From the NCBI GenBank assembly GCA_944350365.1, contig CALVOU010000009.1, positions 1 to 38,916 of the forward strand: a stretch of DNA of 38,916 nt, written 5' to 3'. Source of the stretch: an uncultured Bacilli bacterium. GTDB lineage: Bacteria; Bacillota_I; Bacilli_A; RF39; UBA660. This document shows positions 7,569-16,190 of this stretch, piece by piece (within the stretch, counting starts at the first letter, position 1; each line of letters starts with the position of its first letter). The notes beneath the pieces were generated by a model. It saw nothing but the letters and a program-made list of their open reading frames with translations, did not search any database and was not told the origin of the DNA. A program made the position numbers and the translations under genes.

Positions 7569-8299
7569 ATGAAAACGGTGAAGAAAATGAATAGCTATGA
7601 AAAAGGATTAAGAAAAGATATCAAAAAATGGTCTAAAAAGATAGCTTTAAATCGGTTGGCCCTATGCTGTGTTAATGGGTATGAAGCACTATCAGTGTTG
7701 GGAATAATTACTGGAGCAGTTGGTTTAATCCTTAGTACAAGTCCGATTGTGTGTGTCGCTATGTTTTTTTTGGGCTTTTTTGCGAGAAGATATTATTCTA
7801 CTCAAGCAAAGGAGTTAAAAAAAGAACTCGACGTGCAACTAGCTGAAAAAGATATGTTTAAGTATGAATTAGAACGGTATGAAGAAAATAGTAAGCAAAA
7901 ACAGCTATCTCCAAAAGTAAAAACTGGCATAGAAACAAGTACAAATAAGGAGAATATGGCTGTGAAAGAACAAGGAATTCAAAAAGAAGTACGACTTTTG
8001 ATGAAATGTCAGCTATGCCAATTAGAAAAATCGGAAATTATCGAGTTCACTCTACCCCTACAGCACAAAAGCCTTTATTCCAAGATCCGTATAATCAAAC
8101 AGCGAAAAATAGCCATCTAACAATTAATCAGGAACAAGTCTTAAAAGATCCTAATCAAGATTACCAGGCGGAGGCGATTCTAGATTCACAAGATAAATTA
8201 CCAGAAAGCAATGCCCAAGAATCTTTGGCTTCTATTCAAAGAGCATTTAGAGAATTAGATAAAGAAAAGGGAAAAACTTTAATTAAAACTAGAGAATAG
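7569..8299 (+). pseudogene. DPYN-family membrane protein B, frameshifted
   Basis: The first frame (7569-8120) encodes a charged N-terminus, one or two membrane segments (about 42-72) and a charged coil, but after about 7997 it turns into unlikely sequence. The -1 frame (open 7949-8299) then gives YRVHSTPTAQKPLFQDPYNQ and LTINQEQVL, the C-terminal family blocks of proteins A and C. Reading one extra T in the TTTT run at 7996-7999 joins the halves smoothly (VRLFDEMSAM). This is a one-base deletion, a sequencing error or, less likely, recoding; no canonical slippery heptamer is seen. GGGGGAG precedes ATG 7569. The second half alone (ATG 8006) has no ribosome site. Confidence 0.7.
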
Positions 8300-8400
8300 T
8301 CTCACTAAAGGATAACGAGTGATATAAATTCAAATTGTTTTTATCCTTGTTGTCCCATGTCTTTCATAAATAATAATCAATAAAGGAAAGGAAGATAAAA

Positions 8401-9285
8401 ATGGAAAACAGAAAACAGAAAATGACAAAATCTCATTTAGGAGCTCGTTTTTTTGCCACTATATTAATTGGTGTAGTGGTTACACCGATAGTAGCTACTA
8501 CACTATTAATCATGTCTCGAATCCCAATTAGTATGGCTCTTTTATATGGAGCTATCCCAGGAATTGCTCTTGGGGGTCTAGTAGGTGCTGGTATAGGGGG
8601 ACTTAACTATATTTATTCCAAACAAAAATTAGAAGAAGAGATAAATGAAGACGAAAATTTGGTGGTAGAAGAAAAAGATAACAGTGACAAAAAGGGGACT
8701 TTAGTCAAAGAAAAAGCTAAGGTGAAGAAAGAACAACGTGAAAAGAAAAAAGCGGAGCGTAAGCAAAGAAAAGAAGCCAAAAAACAACAGAAATTAAAAA
8801 ACAAACAAGAAAAAATAGCCAAAAAGCAAAAAAAAGGCTTCCATGAAGAAAAAAAACGTACCCAAGAAACAAGTACGAAAAGACATAATAAAGTAAAAAA
8901 GAATGAAATAAGTAATATAGATAAAGAAAATATTGTTCCTTTAAAAAAACAAGAATCCAAAAAGCAACAGCCAGAATTGCAAACTACGTCGGTCAAAAAA
9001 GAGATAAAACCATTATCTACTTACCACTTAGATAAGAATAATAATCCAAATACAAAGATTGTTCTATTTAGTGATCCGTATAATCAAATGGCCAAAAAAC
9101 AAAATCCATTTAATCATAATTTAACAATAAATGAAGAAAAAATTGTCGCTGATGTGCTCGCTCGTTTAACAGAACTAAATCATGAATTAGAAATCGCCCA
9201 ACAAGAATTAATCAGAATACAACAACAATTAGCTGAGTTTGAAAAAATGAATGAACATCCGCCAATAACTAAAGTAAAATCATAG
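8401..9285 (+). CDS. DPYN-family membrane protein C
   Basis: A 294-aa member of the same family as the two preceding genes. Two membrane helices (about 14-37 and 43-73) end in a Gly-rich GGLVGAGIGG stretch. A very long Lys/Glu/Gln-rich region (about 78-205) follows, then YHLDKN, VLFSDPYNQ and LTINEEKIVADV, and a C-terminal coiled coil (about 255-282) with leucine/isoleucine heptads. The topology suggests a membrane-anchored coil on the cytoplasmic side. AAAGGAAAGGAAG precedes the ATG. The A-rich composition of the middle region makes the opposite strand look open (8613-8996), which is an artefact. Function unknown; scaffold or envelope organisation is only a guess. Confidence 0.75.
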   Translation: MENRKQKMTKSHLGARFFATILIGVVVTPIVATTLLIMSRIPISMALLYGAIPGIALGGLVGAGIGGLNYIYSKQKLEEEINEDENLVVEEKDNSDKKGTLVKEKAKVKKEQREKKKAERKQRKEAKKQQKLKNKQEKIAKKQKKGFHEEKKRTQETSTKRHNKVKKNEISNIDKENIVPLKKQESKKQQPELQTTSVKKEIKPLSTYHLDKNNNPNTKIVLFSDPYNQMAKKQNPFNHNLTINEEKIVADVLARLTELNHELEIAQQELIRIQQQLAEFEKMNEHPPITKVKS

Positions 9286-9318
9286 AATCTACTCTTGCCA
9301 AAAATAGATTTTTTTTCT
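9286..9318 (+). terminator. Rho-independent terminator
   Basis: AATCTA (9286-9291) pairs with TAGATT (9305-9310), followed by a run of T. The stem is short but the T tract is strong. Confidence 0.6.
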
Positions 9319-9338
9319 ATACTAATAACGGTGATAAA

Positions 9339-9878
9339 ATGGAATTTAAAGAAGTACTAGAAAATAGAAGAAGCATTCGTAAATATACAAAACAAGCAGT
9401 TGAAAAAGAGAAAGTAGACGCCATAATCGAAGCAGGGTTACTAGCACCATCTGCCCATAACACTCAACCTTGGCAGTTTATTATCGTAAGAGATAGTATT
9501 CCTGAAATTGTTAAATTATTAAAAGAAGAAGGAGAAAAACATCCTGAAGATGAAAGTATCAGTAAAACAGCTGATACAATATCAAGAGGAAATACACTGA
9601 TATTAGTCTATAGTGATCGCTTAGAAAATCCTGACTTTACGCTATTATCGATGGGCGCAATGATCGAAAATATGCTTTTAAAGGCAACAGATTTAGGACT
9701 AGGTTCCTTATGGATTGGTAATATTTTAAAAATCAGTAGTCAAGTTGCTCACTATTTTGAATTAGATGATACAAAATTACATCTAGTCAGTGCCGTTCTT
9801 TTAGGATATAAAGAAAAAGATCCTAAACCATTAGAAAGAAAAACCTTAGCTAATTCGATCATTAAAGAAGAAAAATAG
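9339..9878 (+). CDS. Nitroreductase-family flavoprotein
   Basis: A 179-aa FMN-dependent oxidoreductase of the nitroreductase superfamily. The N-terminal RRSIRKYTKQAVEKEKV and the APSAHNTQPWQF block are the FMN-binding signatures, and GLGSLWIGN is the central-helix region. Such proteins use NAD(P)H to reduce quinones, nitro compounds or flavins; the substrate here cannot be told. Length is normal for the compact subfamily. The ribosome site is weak (GGTGAT). It is bounded by terminators on both sides and is likely a single-gene unit. Confidence 0.88.
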   Translation: MEFKEVLENRRSIRKYTKQAVEKEKVDAIIEAGLLAPSAHNTQPWQFIIVRDSIPEIVKLLKEEGEKHPEDESISKTADTISRGNTLILVYSDRLENPDFTLLSMGAMIENMLLKATDLGLGSLWIGNILKISSQVAHYFELDDTKLHLVSAVLLGYKEKDPKPLERKTLANSIIKEEK

Positions 9879-9896
9879 ATTATCTTTCTTTTCAGT

Positions 9897-9928
9897 AAAG
9901 TTTAGTAAAAAGACTAAACTTTTTTTCT
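9897..9928 (+). terminator. Rho-independent terminator
   Basis: AAAGTTTAGT (9897-9906) and ACTAAACTTT (9913-9922) form a perfect 10-bp stem followed by T residues. Confidence 0.85.
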
Positions 9929-9964
9929 TTAGTCTGTTACAATGAAAAAGGAGGTACATACTAG

Positions 9965-12109
9965 ATGAATCAAGAAATTATTAACGAAATTAGTGAACAA
10001 TTAGCAATTAAAAATAAACAAGTAGAAGCAGTTTTAAAACTATTACAAGAAGGAAATACGATTCCATTTATCGCTCGTTATCGAAAAGAAGTAACAGGGG
10101 CTTTAGATGAAGAACAAATTAGAAAGATTAACGAAGTCTACGAATATCAAGAGAATTTATTAAAACGTAAAGAAGATGTTATTCGTTTGATCGAGGAGAA
10201 AGGATTATTAACAGAAGAATTAAAACAATCGATCATGGCTTGTCAAAAATTAGTCGAAGTAGAAGATTTGTATCGACCATATAAAGAGAAAAAGAAAACT
10301 AAAGCAACTGAAGCCATTAAGAATGGATTAGAACCACTAGCTAAAATGATGATGTCTTTTCCGACAACGGGAAATCTAACTCAGATGGCAGAAAAGTTTA
10401 TTACCGATAAAGTACCAACTGTCGAAGAAGCTATTCAAGGCGCTAAATATATCATTGCTGAATGGATCAGTGATAATGCTAGTTATCGAAAAGAATTACG
10501 TCGTAGAATGTTTAGAGAAGGAATACTAACAGCTAAGAAAAAGAAAAATGCGGTCGATGAGAAAAAGGTATACGAAATGTATTATGATTATAGCGAACCA
10601 GTTAAGAGAATGAAAGCTCATCGTATTTTAGCGGTAAATCGTGGAGAAAAAGAAGATGTTTTAAGCGTGAGTATCTCTGTTAATGAAGAAGAGATGTTAG
10701 GCTACCTAGAAACAAAAATCATCAAAAATAAATCTTCATTTGTAACATCAGAGATCAAAGAAGCAATAAAAGATAGTTACAAACGTTTAATTGCTCCTAG
10801 TATTGAACGAGAAATTCGCGCTGAATTAAAAGAAGATGGGGAAGTTGTTGCCATTGAAAACTTTGCGAAAAATGTAGAGAGTCTATTGTTGACACCACCA
10901 ATGCGAGAGAAAACAGTATTAGGTTTTGATCCGGCTTTTCGTACAGGATGTAAACTTGCTGTACTTGATCCAACCGGTAAAGTACTAGCGATTGAAGTGA
11001 TCTATCCAACTGGGCCTCATCATAAAATAGAAGAGAGTAAAAAGGTTGTTCTTGATTTGATTAACCGCTACAATATTGATATTATCGCCATCGGAAATGG
11101 AACTGCCTCTCGGGAAAGCGAAGCTTTTATTGCCGATACGATCAAAGAGTCTTCACGACCTGTTGAATATGTTATTGTTAGTGAAGCAGGGGCTTCCGTT
11201 TATTCCGCATCTCCGCTAGCGATTCAAGAGTTTCCTGATCTAACCGTCGAGAAGCGAAGCGCTATTTCTATTGGTAGAAGATTACAAGATTCTTTATCTG
11301 AACTTGTAAAAATTGATCCTAAAAGTATCGGCGTAGGACTCTATCAGCACGATGTACAAGGAAAGAAGTTAGATGATACTTTAGAATTCGTCGTCACTAA
11401 AGCGGTAAACCAAGTTGGTGTAAATATTAATACAGCCTCTTCTTCTTTATTAAAATATGTCTCAGGGTTAACCAAAAGAGCCATTAATGCACTTCTTCAT
11501 TATCGTGAAGTTCACGGTAAAATTACCTCTCGAGAAGAAATTCATCAAATCCAAGGAATTAGTGATAAAGTTTACGAACAATCTATTGGATTTATCCGTA
11601 TCCAAGAGGGGACTAATCCATTAGATAGGACTTCTATCCATCCAGAAAGTTATCCCGTTGCGGAAAAGTTATTAGCTTTACTAGGGTTTACGCCTAATGA
11701 TGTAGGGTCGGCAGCACTAAAAGAAAAATTAGCGACTTTCGACTTACAAAACAGTAACTTAGAAGTAGATAGCTATACACTTCAAGATATTGTTGATGCA
11801 CTTCAAAAACCAAATCGTGATCCACGTGATGAATTACCTAAACCGCTTTTAAAAAGTGATGTTCTTCATATCGAAGATCTTCATCTTGGAGATAAACTTC
11901 AAGGAACAGTACGTAACGTTGTTGACTTTGGTCTATTTATCGATATTGGACTCCATCAAGATGGATTGGCTCATATTTCTAAATTAACTGATCAATATAT
12001 CAAACATCCTTCAGAATTATTTTCTGTAGGCGATATTGTCGACTGTTATGTTATTGATATCAAAAAAGAACAAGAGAAAGTCTCTTTAAGTTTAATAGAA
12101 GGAAAATAG
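9965..12109 (+). CDS. tex: Tex-family RNA-binding transcription accessory protein
   Basis: A 714-aa Tex (YdcI) protein, about the usual family length. Domains in order: helical Tex N-domain with PFIARYRKEVTGALDEEQIR (about 32-52), a YqgF/RNase H-like domain starting with VLGFDPAFRTGCKLAVLDP (about 317), helix-hairpin-helix motifs (NTASSSLLKYVSGL, about 490-560), and a C-terminal S1 domain (GTVRNVVDFGLFIDIGLHQD, about 645-712). It binds nucleic acid and is linked to transcription elongation and RNA turnover. AAGGAGGT lies 8 bases before the ATG. The acetyltransferase gene starts one base after the stop, so they form an operon. Confidence 0.95.
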   Translation: MNQEIINEISEQLAIKNKQVEAVLKLLQEGNTIPFIARYRKEVTGALDEEQIRKINEVYEYQENLLKRKEDVIRLIEEKGLLTEELKQSIMACQKLVEVEDLYRPYKEKKKTKATEAIKNGLEPLAKMMMSFPTTGNLTQMAEKFITDKVPTVEEAIQGAKYIIAEWISDNASYRKELRRRMFREGILTAKKKKNAVDEKKVYEMYYDYSEPVKRMKAHRILAVNRGEKEDVLSVSISVNEEEMLGYLETKIIKNKSSFVTSEIKEAIKDSYKRLIAPSIEREIRAELKEDGEVVAIENFAKNVESLLLTPPMREKTVLGFDPAFRTGCKLAVLDPTGKVLAIEVIYPTGPHHKIEESKKVVLDLINRYNIDIIAIGNGTASRESEAFIADTIKESSRPVEYVIVSEAGASVYSASPLAIQEFPDLTVEKRSAISIGRRLQDSLSELVKIDPKSIGVGLYQHDVQGKKLDDTLEFVVTKAVNQVGVNINTASSSLLKYVSGLTKRAINALLHYREVHGKITSREEIHQIQGISDKVYEQSIGFIRIQEGTNPLDRTSIHPESYPVAEKLLALLGFTPNDVGSAALKEKLATFDLQNSNLEVDSYTLQDIVDALQKPNRDPRDELPKPLLKSDVLHIEDLHLGDKLQGTVRNVVDFGLFIDIGLHQDGLAHISKLTDQYIKHPSELFSVGDIVDCYVIDIKKEQEKVSLSLIEGK

Positions 12110-12110
12110 A

Positions 12111-12677
12111 ATGGGAAAAATCGAAATCAAACAACAAATTAAAGAGTTAGAAGATGAATTAAGAAAACTTTATGCGTTAGAAAAATACGGATATTTGACG
12201 GATACTGTTCAAAGAATCATGAATATTAACCACCAGATTGACCTTTTAAGATTTGAGTATCCCTATGCGGATGGTCCAACTTATCAAGGAGAAGAAATCG
12301 ATCTCTATTTAAATGAAGAAGAACAAGAATCTAGTGAATTAGAAGGGAAGTACTATACGATTACTCTCCATGGTACAACAAAGAGAATAGGAAGACTTCG
12401 ACTTAGTTTGGAACTAGACAAGATCATTCCCTTTTATGCGAATATTGGCTATTCTATTCTCCCAAAGTATCGAGGGAATCACTATGCCTTAAAAACTTTA
12501 GAACTTGTTCGCCAAGATCTCCTAGAAAAAGGCTTTTCCCAAATTAAAATTACTGCTTACCCTGATAATATCGCTTCAATTAAAACAATCGAAGCCTTCG
12601 GTGGACAAAGAGTAAAACCTGAGGAAGGAGAGTCTTGGAATACTTATGAAGTAGACCTCACTCAGCATAAAAAATAA
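12111..12677 (+). CDS. GNAT acetyltransferase with coiled-coil N-terminus
   Basis: A 188-aa protein. Residues 1-60 form a charged helical or coiled-coil segment; the rest is a GNAT fold with the acetyl-CoA-binding stretch ILPKYRGNHYALKTLELV (about 116-133) and the late ITAYPDNIASIKTIEAFGG block. The acceptor substrate is unknown. It starts one base after the tex stop (TAG-A-ATG) with AAGGAAA as ribosome site, so it is translationally linked to tex. The CoA loop reads KYRGNHYA in place of the usual Q/RxxGxG/A, a mild variation. A terminator follows. Confidence 0.85.
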   Translation: MGKIEIKQQIKELEDELRKLYALEKYGYLTDTVQRIMNINHQIDLLRFEYPYADGPTYQGEEIDLYLNEEEQESSELEGKYYTITLHGTTKRIGRLRLSLELDKIIPFYANIGYSILPKYRGNHYALKTLELVRQDLLEKGFSQIKITAYPDNIASIKTIEAFGGQRVKPEEGESWNTYEVDLTQHKK

Positions 12678-12709
12678 AAAGTGTATTGAGAAAACAAAAA
12701 TACTAAAAA

Positions 12710-12736
12710 GCACTTGTAAAGCAAGTGTCTTTTTTA
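12710..12736 (+). terminator. Rho-independent terminator
   Basis: CACTTG (12711-12716) and CAAGTG (12722-12727) with a TAAAG loop, then TCTTTTTT. It ends the tex operon. Confidence 0.8.
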
Positions 12737-12985
12737 CTTTTTGTTGTGTAAATCGAACAAGAAAAAATTCAAAAAAAATAGAAAAAGTAAAAATTGAGAA
12801 AATCGAAATTTATGAAAAAAGCAAAAAAATTAAAAAAGTCAAGAGAAAAATAAAGAAATGTAAAATCTATATAAAATAAGGAAAAAATGAGATGTTGACA
12901 TAATTTTTAAGATAATAAAAAAATCAAAAAAATCCAAAAAATGAAAAAATAGAAAATGTAAAATTTGAAAAAATATCAAAAGTCG
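12737..12985. other. A-rich, strand-biased gene-free tract upstream of nrdD
   Basis: About 250 bp dominated by A runs and AAAAATG/GAAAAA words on the plus strand, with few T runs and no usable open frame. It sits between the tex-operon terminator and the nrdD promoter. It may be an UP-element-like or bent DNA region, or a low-complexity tract; I see no palindromic NrdR box in it. Confidence 0.4.
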
Positions 12986-13015
12986 TTGACTAATTGACCC
13001 GCATAGTTATACAAT
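12986..13015 (+). promoter_or_regulatory. Promoter of the nrdD operon
   Basis: TTGACT (12986-12991) followed by TATACA (13008-13013, 16-bp spacer) or TACAAT (13010-13015, 18-bp spacer). The leader to the nrdD ATG is about 30 nt. Confidence 0.65.
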
Positions 13016-13052
13016 CGAATTAACAAAAAAATAGGAGTGGAGAAGTGGTAAA

Positions 13053-15365
13053 ATGACAGATACAGTAGAAGAAGTAAAAGAATTGATGGTAGTCAAGCGA
13101 AACGGGAAAAAAGTAGAATTTGATGGCTCGAAAATCGCTCTAGCGATAAAAAAAGGGTTCGATAGTATCGTCAACTCGGATCAAGAAGAAAAAGGCGAAA
13201 GAAAATACAATGAAAAAGATATACAAAAAGTATATCAAGCTGTACTTAATCGTATTGATAAAAAGTATCGGGATGCTGGAAAAATTAAAATAGAAGAAAT
13301 TCAGGATATGATTGAAGAAGAATTGGAGAAAAAAGGGTATGAAGATGTTTATCGTTCTTTTTCTGAATATCGTGATCGTAGAAATCAGTCACGGCAAAAC
13401 TTCGCTGATGATAAAAAAATGCATAAATTTTTAAAATCATTGGAAAATTTAGGCTTAAAGTCAGCAAATGAGGATGACGCTAAACGAGAAAACGCCAACA
13501 TAGATGGTAACAGTCCAATGGGAACAATGCTTCAATATGGAGCAACTGTATCAAAAGAGTTTGCAAAAGCTTATCTGATGAAACAAAAATATGCAGAGGC
13601 TCATGATAGTGGAGAAATTCACATTCATGATATGGATTTTTTTGCGATGGGGACAACAACTTGCTGTCAAATTGATTTAGCTCGTTTGTTTAAAAATGGT
13701 TTTGATACTGGACATGGATACATCAGGCCACCGCAAGATATTAGCACTTATGGTTCTCTTGCTGCAATTGCTATTCAAGCAAATCAAAACGATCAACATG
13801 GTGGCCAAGCCGTACCAGCTTTTGATTATTATATGGCACCGGGTGTATTAAAGACTTTCAAGAAACAATTCAAACAAGCAATCTATGATAGCTTAGATTT
13901 AGAAGGATTTCTTCCTTTTGTTAATATGGAAAGAATAGCTAAAGAAATAGATAAATTAGAATCAATTGAATTTGACCATCAAATTTTCTATCCGTTTGCC
14001 AAAGGTTCGGAAGAAATTAAAAAGGTTATTGAAATGAGCTATGAAAAAGCAATTCAGAAGACGAATCGTGCAACACAACAAGCAATGGAAGCATTCATTC
14101 ATAATTTAAATACGATGCATTCTCGTGCGGGAGCACAGGTTCCATTCTCATCAGTAAATTTAGGAACAGATACTTCCCCAGAAGGTAGGATGGTAATTCG
14201 AAATTTCTTGGAGGCAACAGATGCAGGGTTAGGACATGGGGAAACACCGATCTTCCCAGTCTCTATTTTTAAGATTAAAGAAGGCATTAACTATAATCCT
14301 GAAGATCCAAACTATGATTTATTTAAATTAGCGTGCAAAGTATCCGCTAAGAGATTATTTCCTAACTTTGTTTTTATCGATGCCCCATTTAATTTACAAT
14401 TTTATAAACCAGGTGATATCAATACAGAAATTGCTTATATGGGATGCAGAACGAGAGTGATTTCTGATGTGACAGATCCTAACCATCAAGTAGTAACTGG
14501 TAGAGGAAACTTATCATGGACGACAATTAATTTACCACGTTTAGGAATAAAATATGGAATCTGCTTAAAAGAACGTGATAAGGCAGACATGAAAGGATTC
14601 TATCAAGAACTAGAAGAATTGATGGACATGGTAAAAGATCAATTATTAGAGCGTTTTGAAATTCAATGTAACAAGCACAATTATAATTTTCCATTCCTTT
14701 TAGGACAAGGAGTATGGAACGACGGAGAAAAATTAAAACCAACCGATCGCCTTCGTAAGGTTTGGAAACATGGTAGTTTGTCAATCGGATTCATCGGACT
14801 AGCAGAATGTTTGAAAGCATTAATAGGCAAGCATCACGGTGAAAGCAAAGAAGCTCAAAACTTAGGCTTAGAAATTATTGGCTTCATGCGTAAGAAATGT
14901 GATGAATACGCAGAAAAATTTAATTTAAATTTTGCTTGTTTAGCAACACCTGCAGAAAGTTTGTCAGGAAGATTTATCAATATCGATAAAGCTATCTATG
15001 GTAAAATAAAAGGAGTAACTGACCGTGAGTACTACACTAATTCGTTTCACGTACCTGTTTACTACAATACGAGTATCACCCATAAGATAAAAACAGAAGC
15101 ACCATATCATGAGTTGACGAATGGTGGACACATCTCTTATATTGAATTAGATGGAGACGCCGCTCAAAACGTGGAAGCATTCGAGAAAATCATCCGTTTA
15201 ATGAAGGAATCAGGAATTGGTTATGGAGCGGTTAATCATCCAGTAGATCGCGATCCGGTTTGTGGTTATGTTGGTGTGATTGGTGATGTCTGCCCAGGTT
15301 GTGGAAGGCACGAATTTGAAAGCATTCCAATTGAACGCCTGCATGGTAGCAGTTGCGAATGTTAA
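13053..15365 (+). CDS. nrdD: Class III (anaerobic) ribonucleotide reductase, large part lacking the glycyl-radical domain
   Basis: A 770-aa oxygen-sensitive NTP reductase for dNTP synthesis. An ATP-cone (VVKRNGKKVEFDGSKI, about 13-110) gives allosteric control. The barrel follows with TTTCCQIDL (about 200, candidate thiyl cysteine) and NTMHSRAGAQVPFSSVNLG. The C-terminal zinc-type region reads DPVCGYVGVIGDVCPGCGR and then the protein ends in GSSCEC. The usual RRxTGYL glycyl-radical stretch that normally follows is absent; it is encoded by the separate small gene 49 bp downstream. The final CxC may complete the metal site. AGGAGTGGAGAAG precedes the ATG. The operon continues with the radical subunit and nrdG. 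Confidence 0.93.
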   Translation: MTDTVEEVKELMVVKRNGKKVEFDGSKIALAIKKGFDSIVNSDQEEKGERKYNEKDIQKVYQAVLNRIDKKYRDAGKIKIEEIQDMIEEELEKKGYEDVYRSFSEYRDRRNQSRQNFADDKKMHKFLKSLENLGLKSANEDDAKRENANIDGNSPMGTMLQYGATVSKEFAKAYLMKQKYAEAHDSGEIHIHDMDFFAMGTTTCCQIDLARLFKNGFDTGHGYIRPPQDISTYGSLAAIAIQANQNDQHGGQAVPAFDYYMAPGVLKTFKKQFKQAIYDSLDLEGFLPFVNMERIAKEIDKLESIEFDHQIFYPFAKGSEEIKKVIEMSYEKAIQKTNRATQQAMEAFIHNLNTMHSRAGAQVPFSSVNLGTDTSPEGRMVIRNFLEATDAGLGHGETPIFPVSIFKIKEGINYNPEDPNYDLFKLACKVSAKRLFPNFVFIDAPFNLQFYKPGDINTEIAYMGCRTRVISDVTDPNHQVVTGRGNLSWTTINLPRLGIKYGICLKERDKADMKGFYQELEELMDMVKDQLLERFEIQCNKHNYNFPFLLGQGVWNDGEKLKPTDRLRKVWKHGSLSIGFIGLAECLKALIGKHHGESKEAQNLGLEIIGFMRKKCDEYAEKFNLNFACLATPAESLSGRFINIDKAIYGKIKGVTDREYYTNSFHVPVYYNTSITHKIKTEAPYHELTNGGHISYIELDGDAAQNVEAFEKIIRLMKESGIGYGAVNHPVDRDPVCGYVGVIGDVCPGCGRHEFESIPIERLHGSSCEC

Positions 15366-15414
15366 ATAAAAAAAGAAAATTAGAATAAAAGGATAGAATA
15401 AAGGAGGAAAAAAA

Positions 15415-15597
15415 ATGGAAAAAACAGTTGGAGAAGGAGTAAAATTTGAAAGGATTAGAAGAATAACCGGATATCTTGCTGGAGATGTAAGTCGCTTCAA
15501 TAATGCTAAGAGAGCTGAAGAAAGAGATCGTGTTAAGCATAGTGGCCTTAAAGAGTTAATGAATCAAAAAAATAACACCAACACGGAAGCAGAGTAG
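15415..15597 (+). CDS. Stand-alone glycyl-radical subunit of the class III ribonucleotide reductase
   Basis: A 60-aa protein made almost entirely of the C-terminal glycyl-radical domain of NrdD: FERIRRITGYLAGDVSRFN, then KRAEERDRVKH. Gly19 in TGYL is the predicted radical residue, to be activated by NrdG. It starts with its own excellent ribosome site (AAAGGAGG, about 7 bases from ATG) and is in a different frame from nrdD, with stops between them, so it is a real separate gene and not a readthrough. nrdG begins one base after its stop. Assembly with the NrdD body in trans is inferred, by analogy to the spare radical domain YfiD/GrcA of pyruvate formate-lyase. Confidence 0.85.
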   Translation: MEKTVGEGVKFERIRRITGYLAGDVSRFNNAKRAEERDRVKHSGLKELMNQKNNTNTEAE

Positions 15598-15598
15598 A

Positions 15599-16159
15599 AT
15601 GAAAATTAGATTAGCTGCTAGCTTACAAACGGACAGTATTGTTGATGGCGAAGGGATTAGAACCGTAGTTTGGACGCAAGGATGCCCTCATCATTGCCCA
15701 GGTTGTCATAACCCAGAAACTCATGATTTCCTAGGCGGAAGAGAGTTTGATGTCGAAGAAATTATAGCTGAGCTTGATAGTTTAGAAAATCAAGATGGCT
15801 TGACATTTTCCGGTGGGGATCCTTTCGCTCAACCAGGTGCTTGTGGCGCTATCGCTAAATATGCAAAATCGAAAGATTGGAATATATGGTGCTATACAGG
15901 CTATCTTTTTGAAGATTTAATTAAACTGTCACGCACTAATTGCGAAATCACCAACTTCTTAAATTATATCGATGTATTAGTGGATGGAAAATTTGTTTTG
16001 GCAAAAAGAAGCCTCAGCACCGCCTATCGTGGAAGTACCAATCAAAGAATTATAGATGTAAAGAAAAGCTTAGAAGCCGGTCATGTGATTACTATAGATA
16101 AATATGATCATAAAGAAGAGATTAAAGGAAAACAAAAACCGGTTGGCTTATATCTGTAG
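15599..16159 (+). CDS. nrdG: Anaerobic ribonucleotide reductase activase (radical SAM)
   Basis: A 186-aa radical SAM enzyme that places the glycyl radical on NrdD. The CPHHCPGC motif (about 29-36) is the CxxxCxxC site for the [4Fe-4S] cluster; DGEGIRTVVWTQGC precedes it and the SAM-binding FSGGDPFAQP block follows at about 69-78. Size fits NrdG. It overlaps translationally with the stand-alone radical domain (TAG-A-ATG), matching its expected substrate. A terminator follows the stop, closing the three-gene operon. Confidence 0.92.
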   Translation: MKIRLAASLQTDSIVDGEGIRTVVWTQGCPHHCPGCHNPETHDFLGGREFDVEEIIAELDSLENQDGLTFSGGDPFAQPGACGAIAKYAKSKDWNIWCYTGYLFEDLIKLSRTNCEITNFLNYIDVLVDGKFVLAKRSLSTAYRGSTNQRIIDVKKSLEAGHVITIDKYDHKEEIKGKQKPVGLYL

Positions 16160-16161
16160 AC

Positions 16162-16190
16162 AAAGAGGAATATCCCTCTTTTTCTTTTCC
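16162..16190 (+). terminator. Terminator of the nrd operon
   Basis: AAAGAGG (16162-16168) and CCTCTTT (16175-16181) followed by TTCTTTT. Confidence 0.75.

Noticed and set aside
7990-8006. Programmed -1 frameshifting in DPYN gene B
   Set aside because: The CGA-CTT-TTG context is not a canonical X-XXY-YYZ slippery heptamer and no clear downstream structure was seen; a simple indel is more likely.
8613-8996. A 127-codon reverse-strand open frame in DPYN gene C
   Set aside because: It results from the Lys/Glu-rich plus-strand coding; the Ser/Phe/Cys-rich product has no ribosome site or known motif.
15360-15420. Stop-codon readthrough or programmed shift joining nrdD to the radical-domain gene
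   Set aside because: The frames differ, extra stops intervene, and the second gene has its own excellent ribosome site and ATG; two separate proteins are simpler.
15210-15540. Two overlapping reverse-strand open frames across the nrdD end and radical-subunit gene
   Set aside because: They oppose two well-supported genes and contradict the strong AAAGGAGG site on the plus strand.
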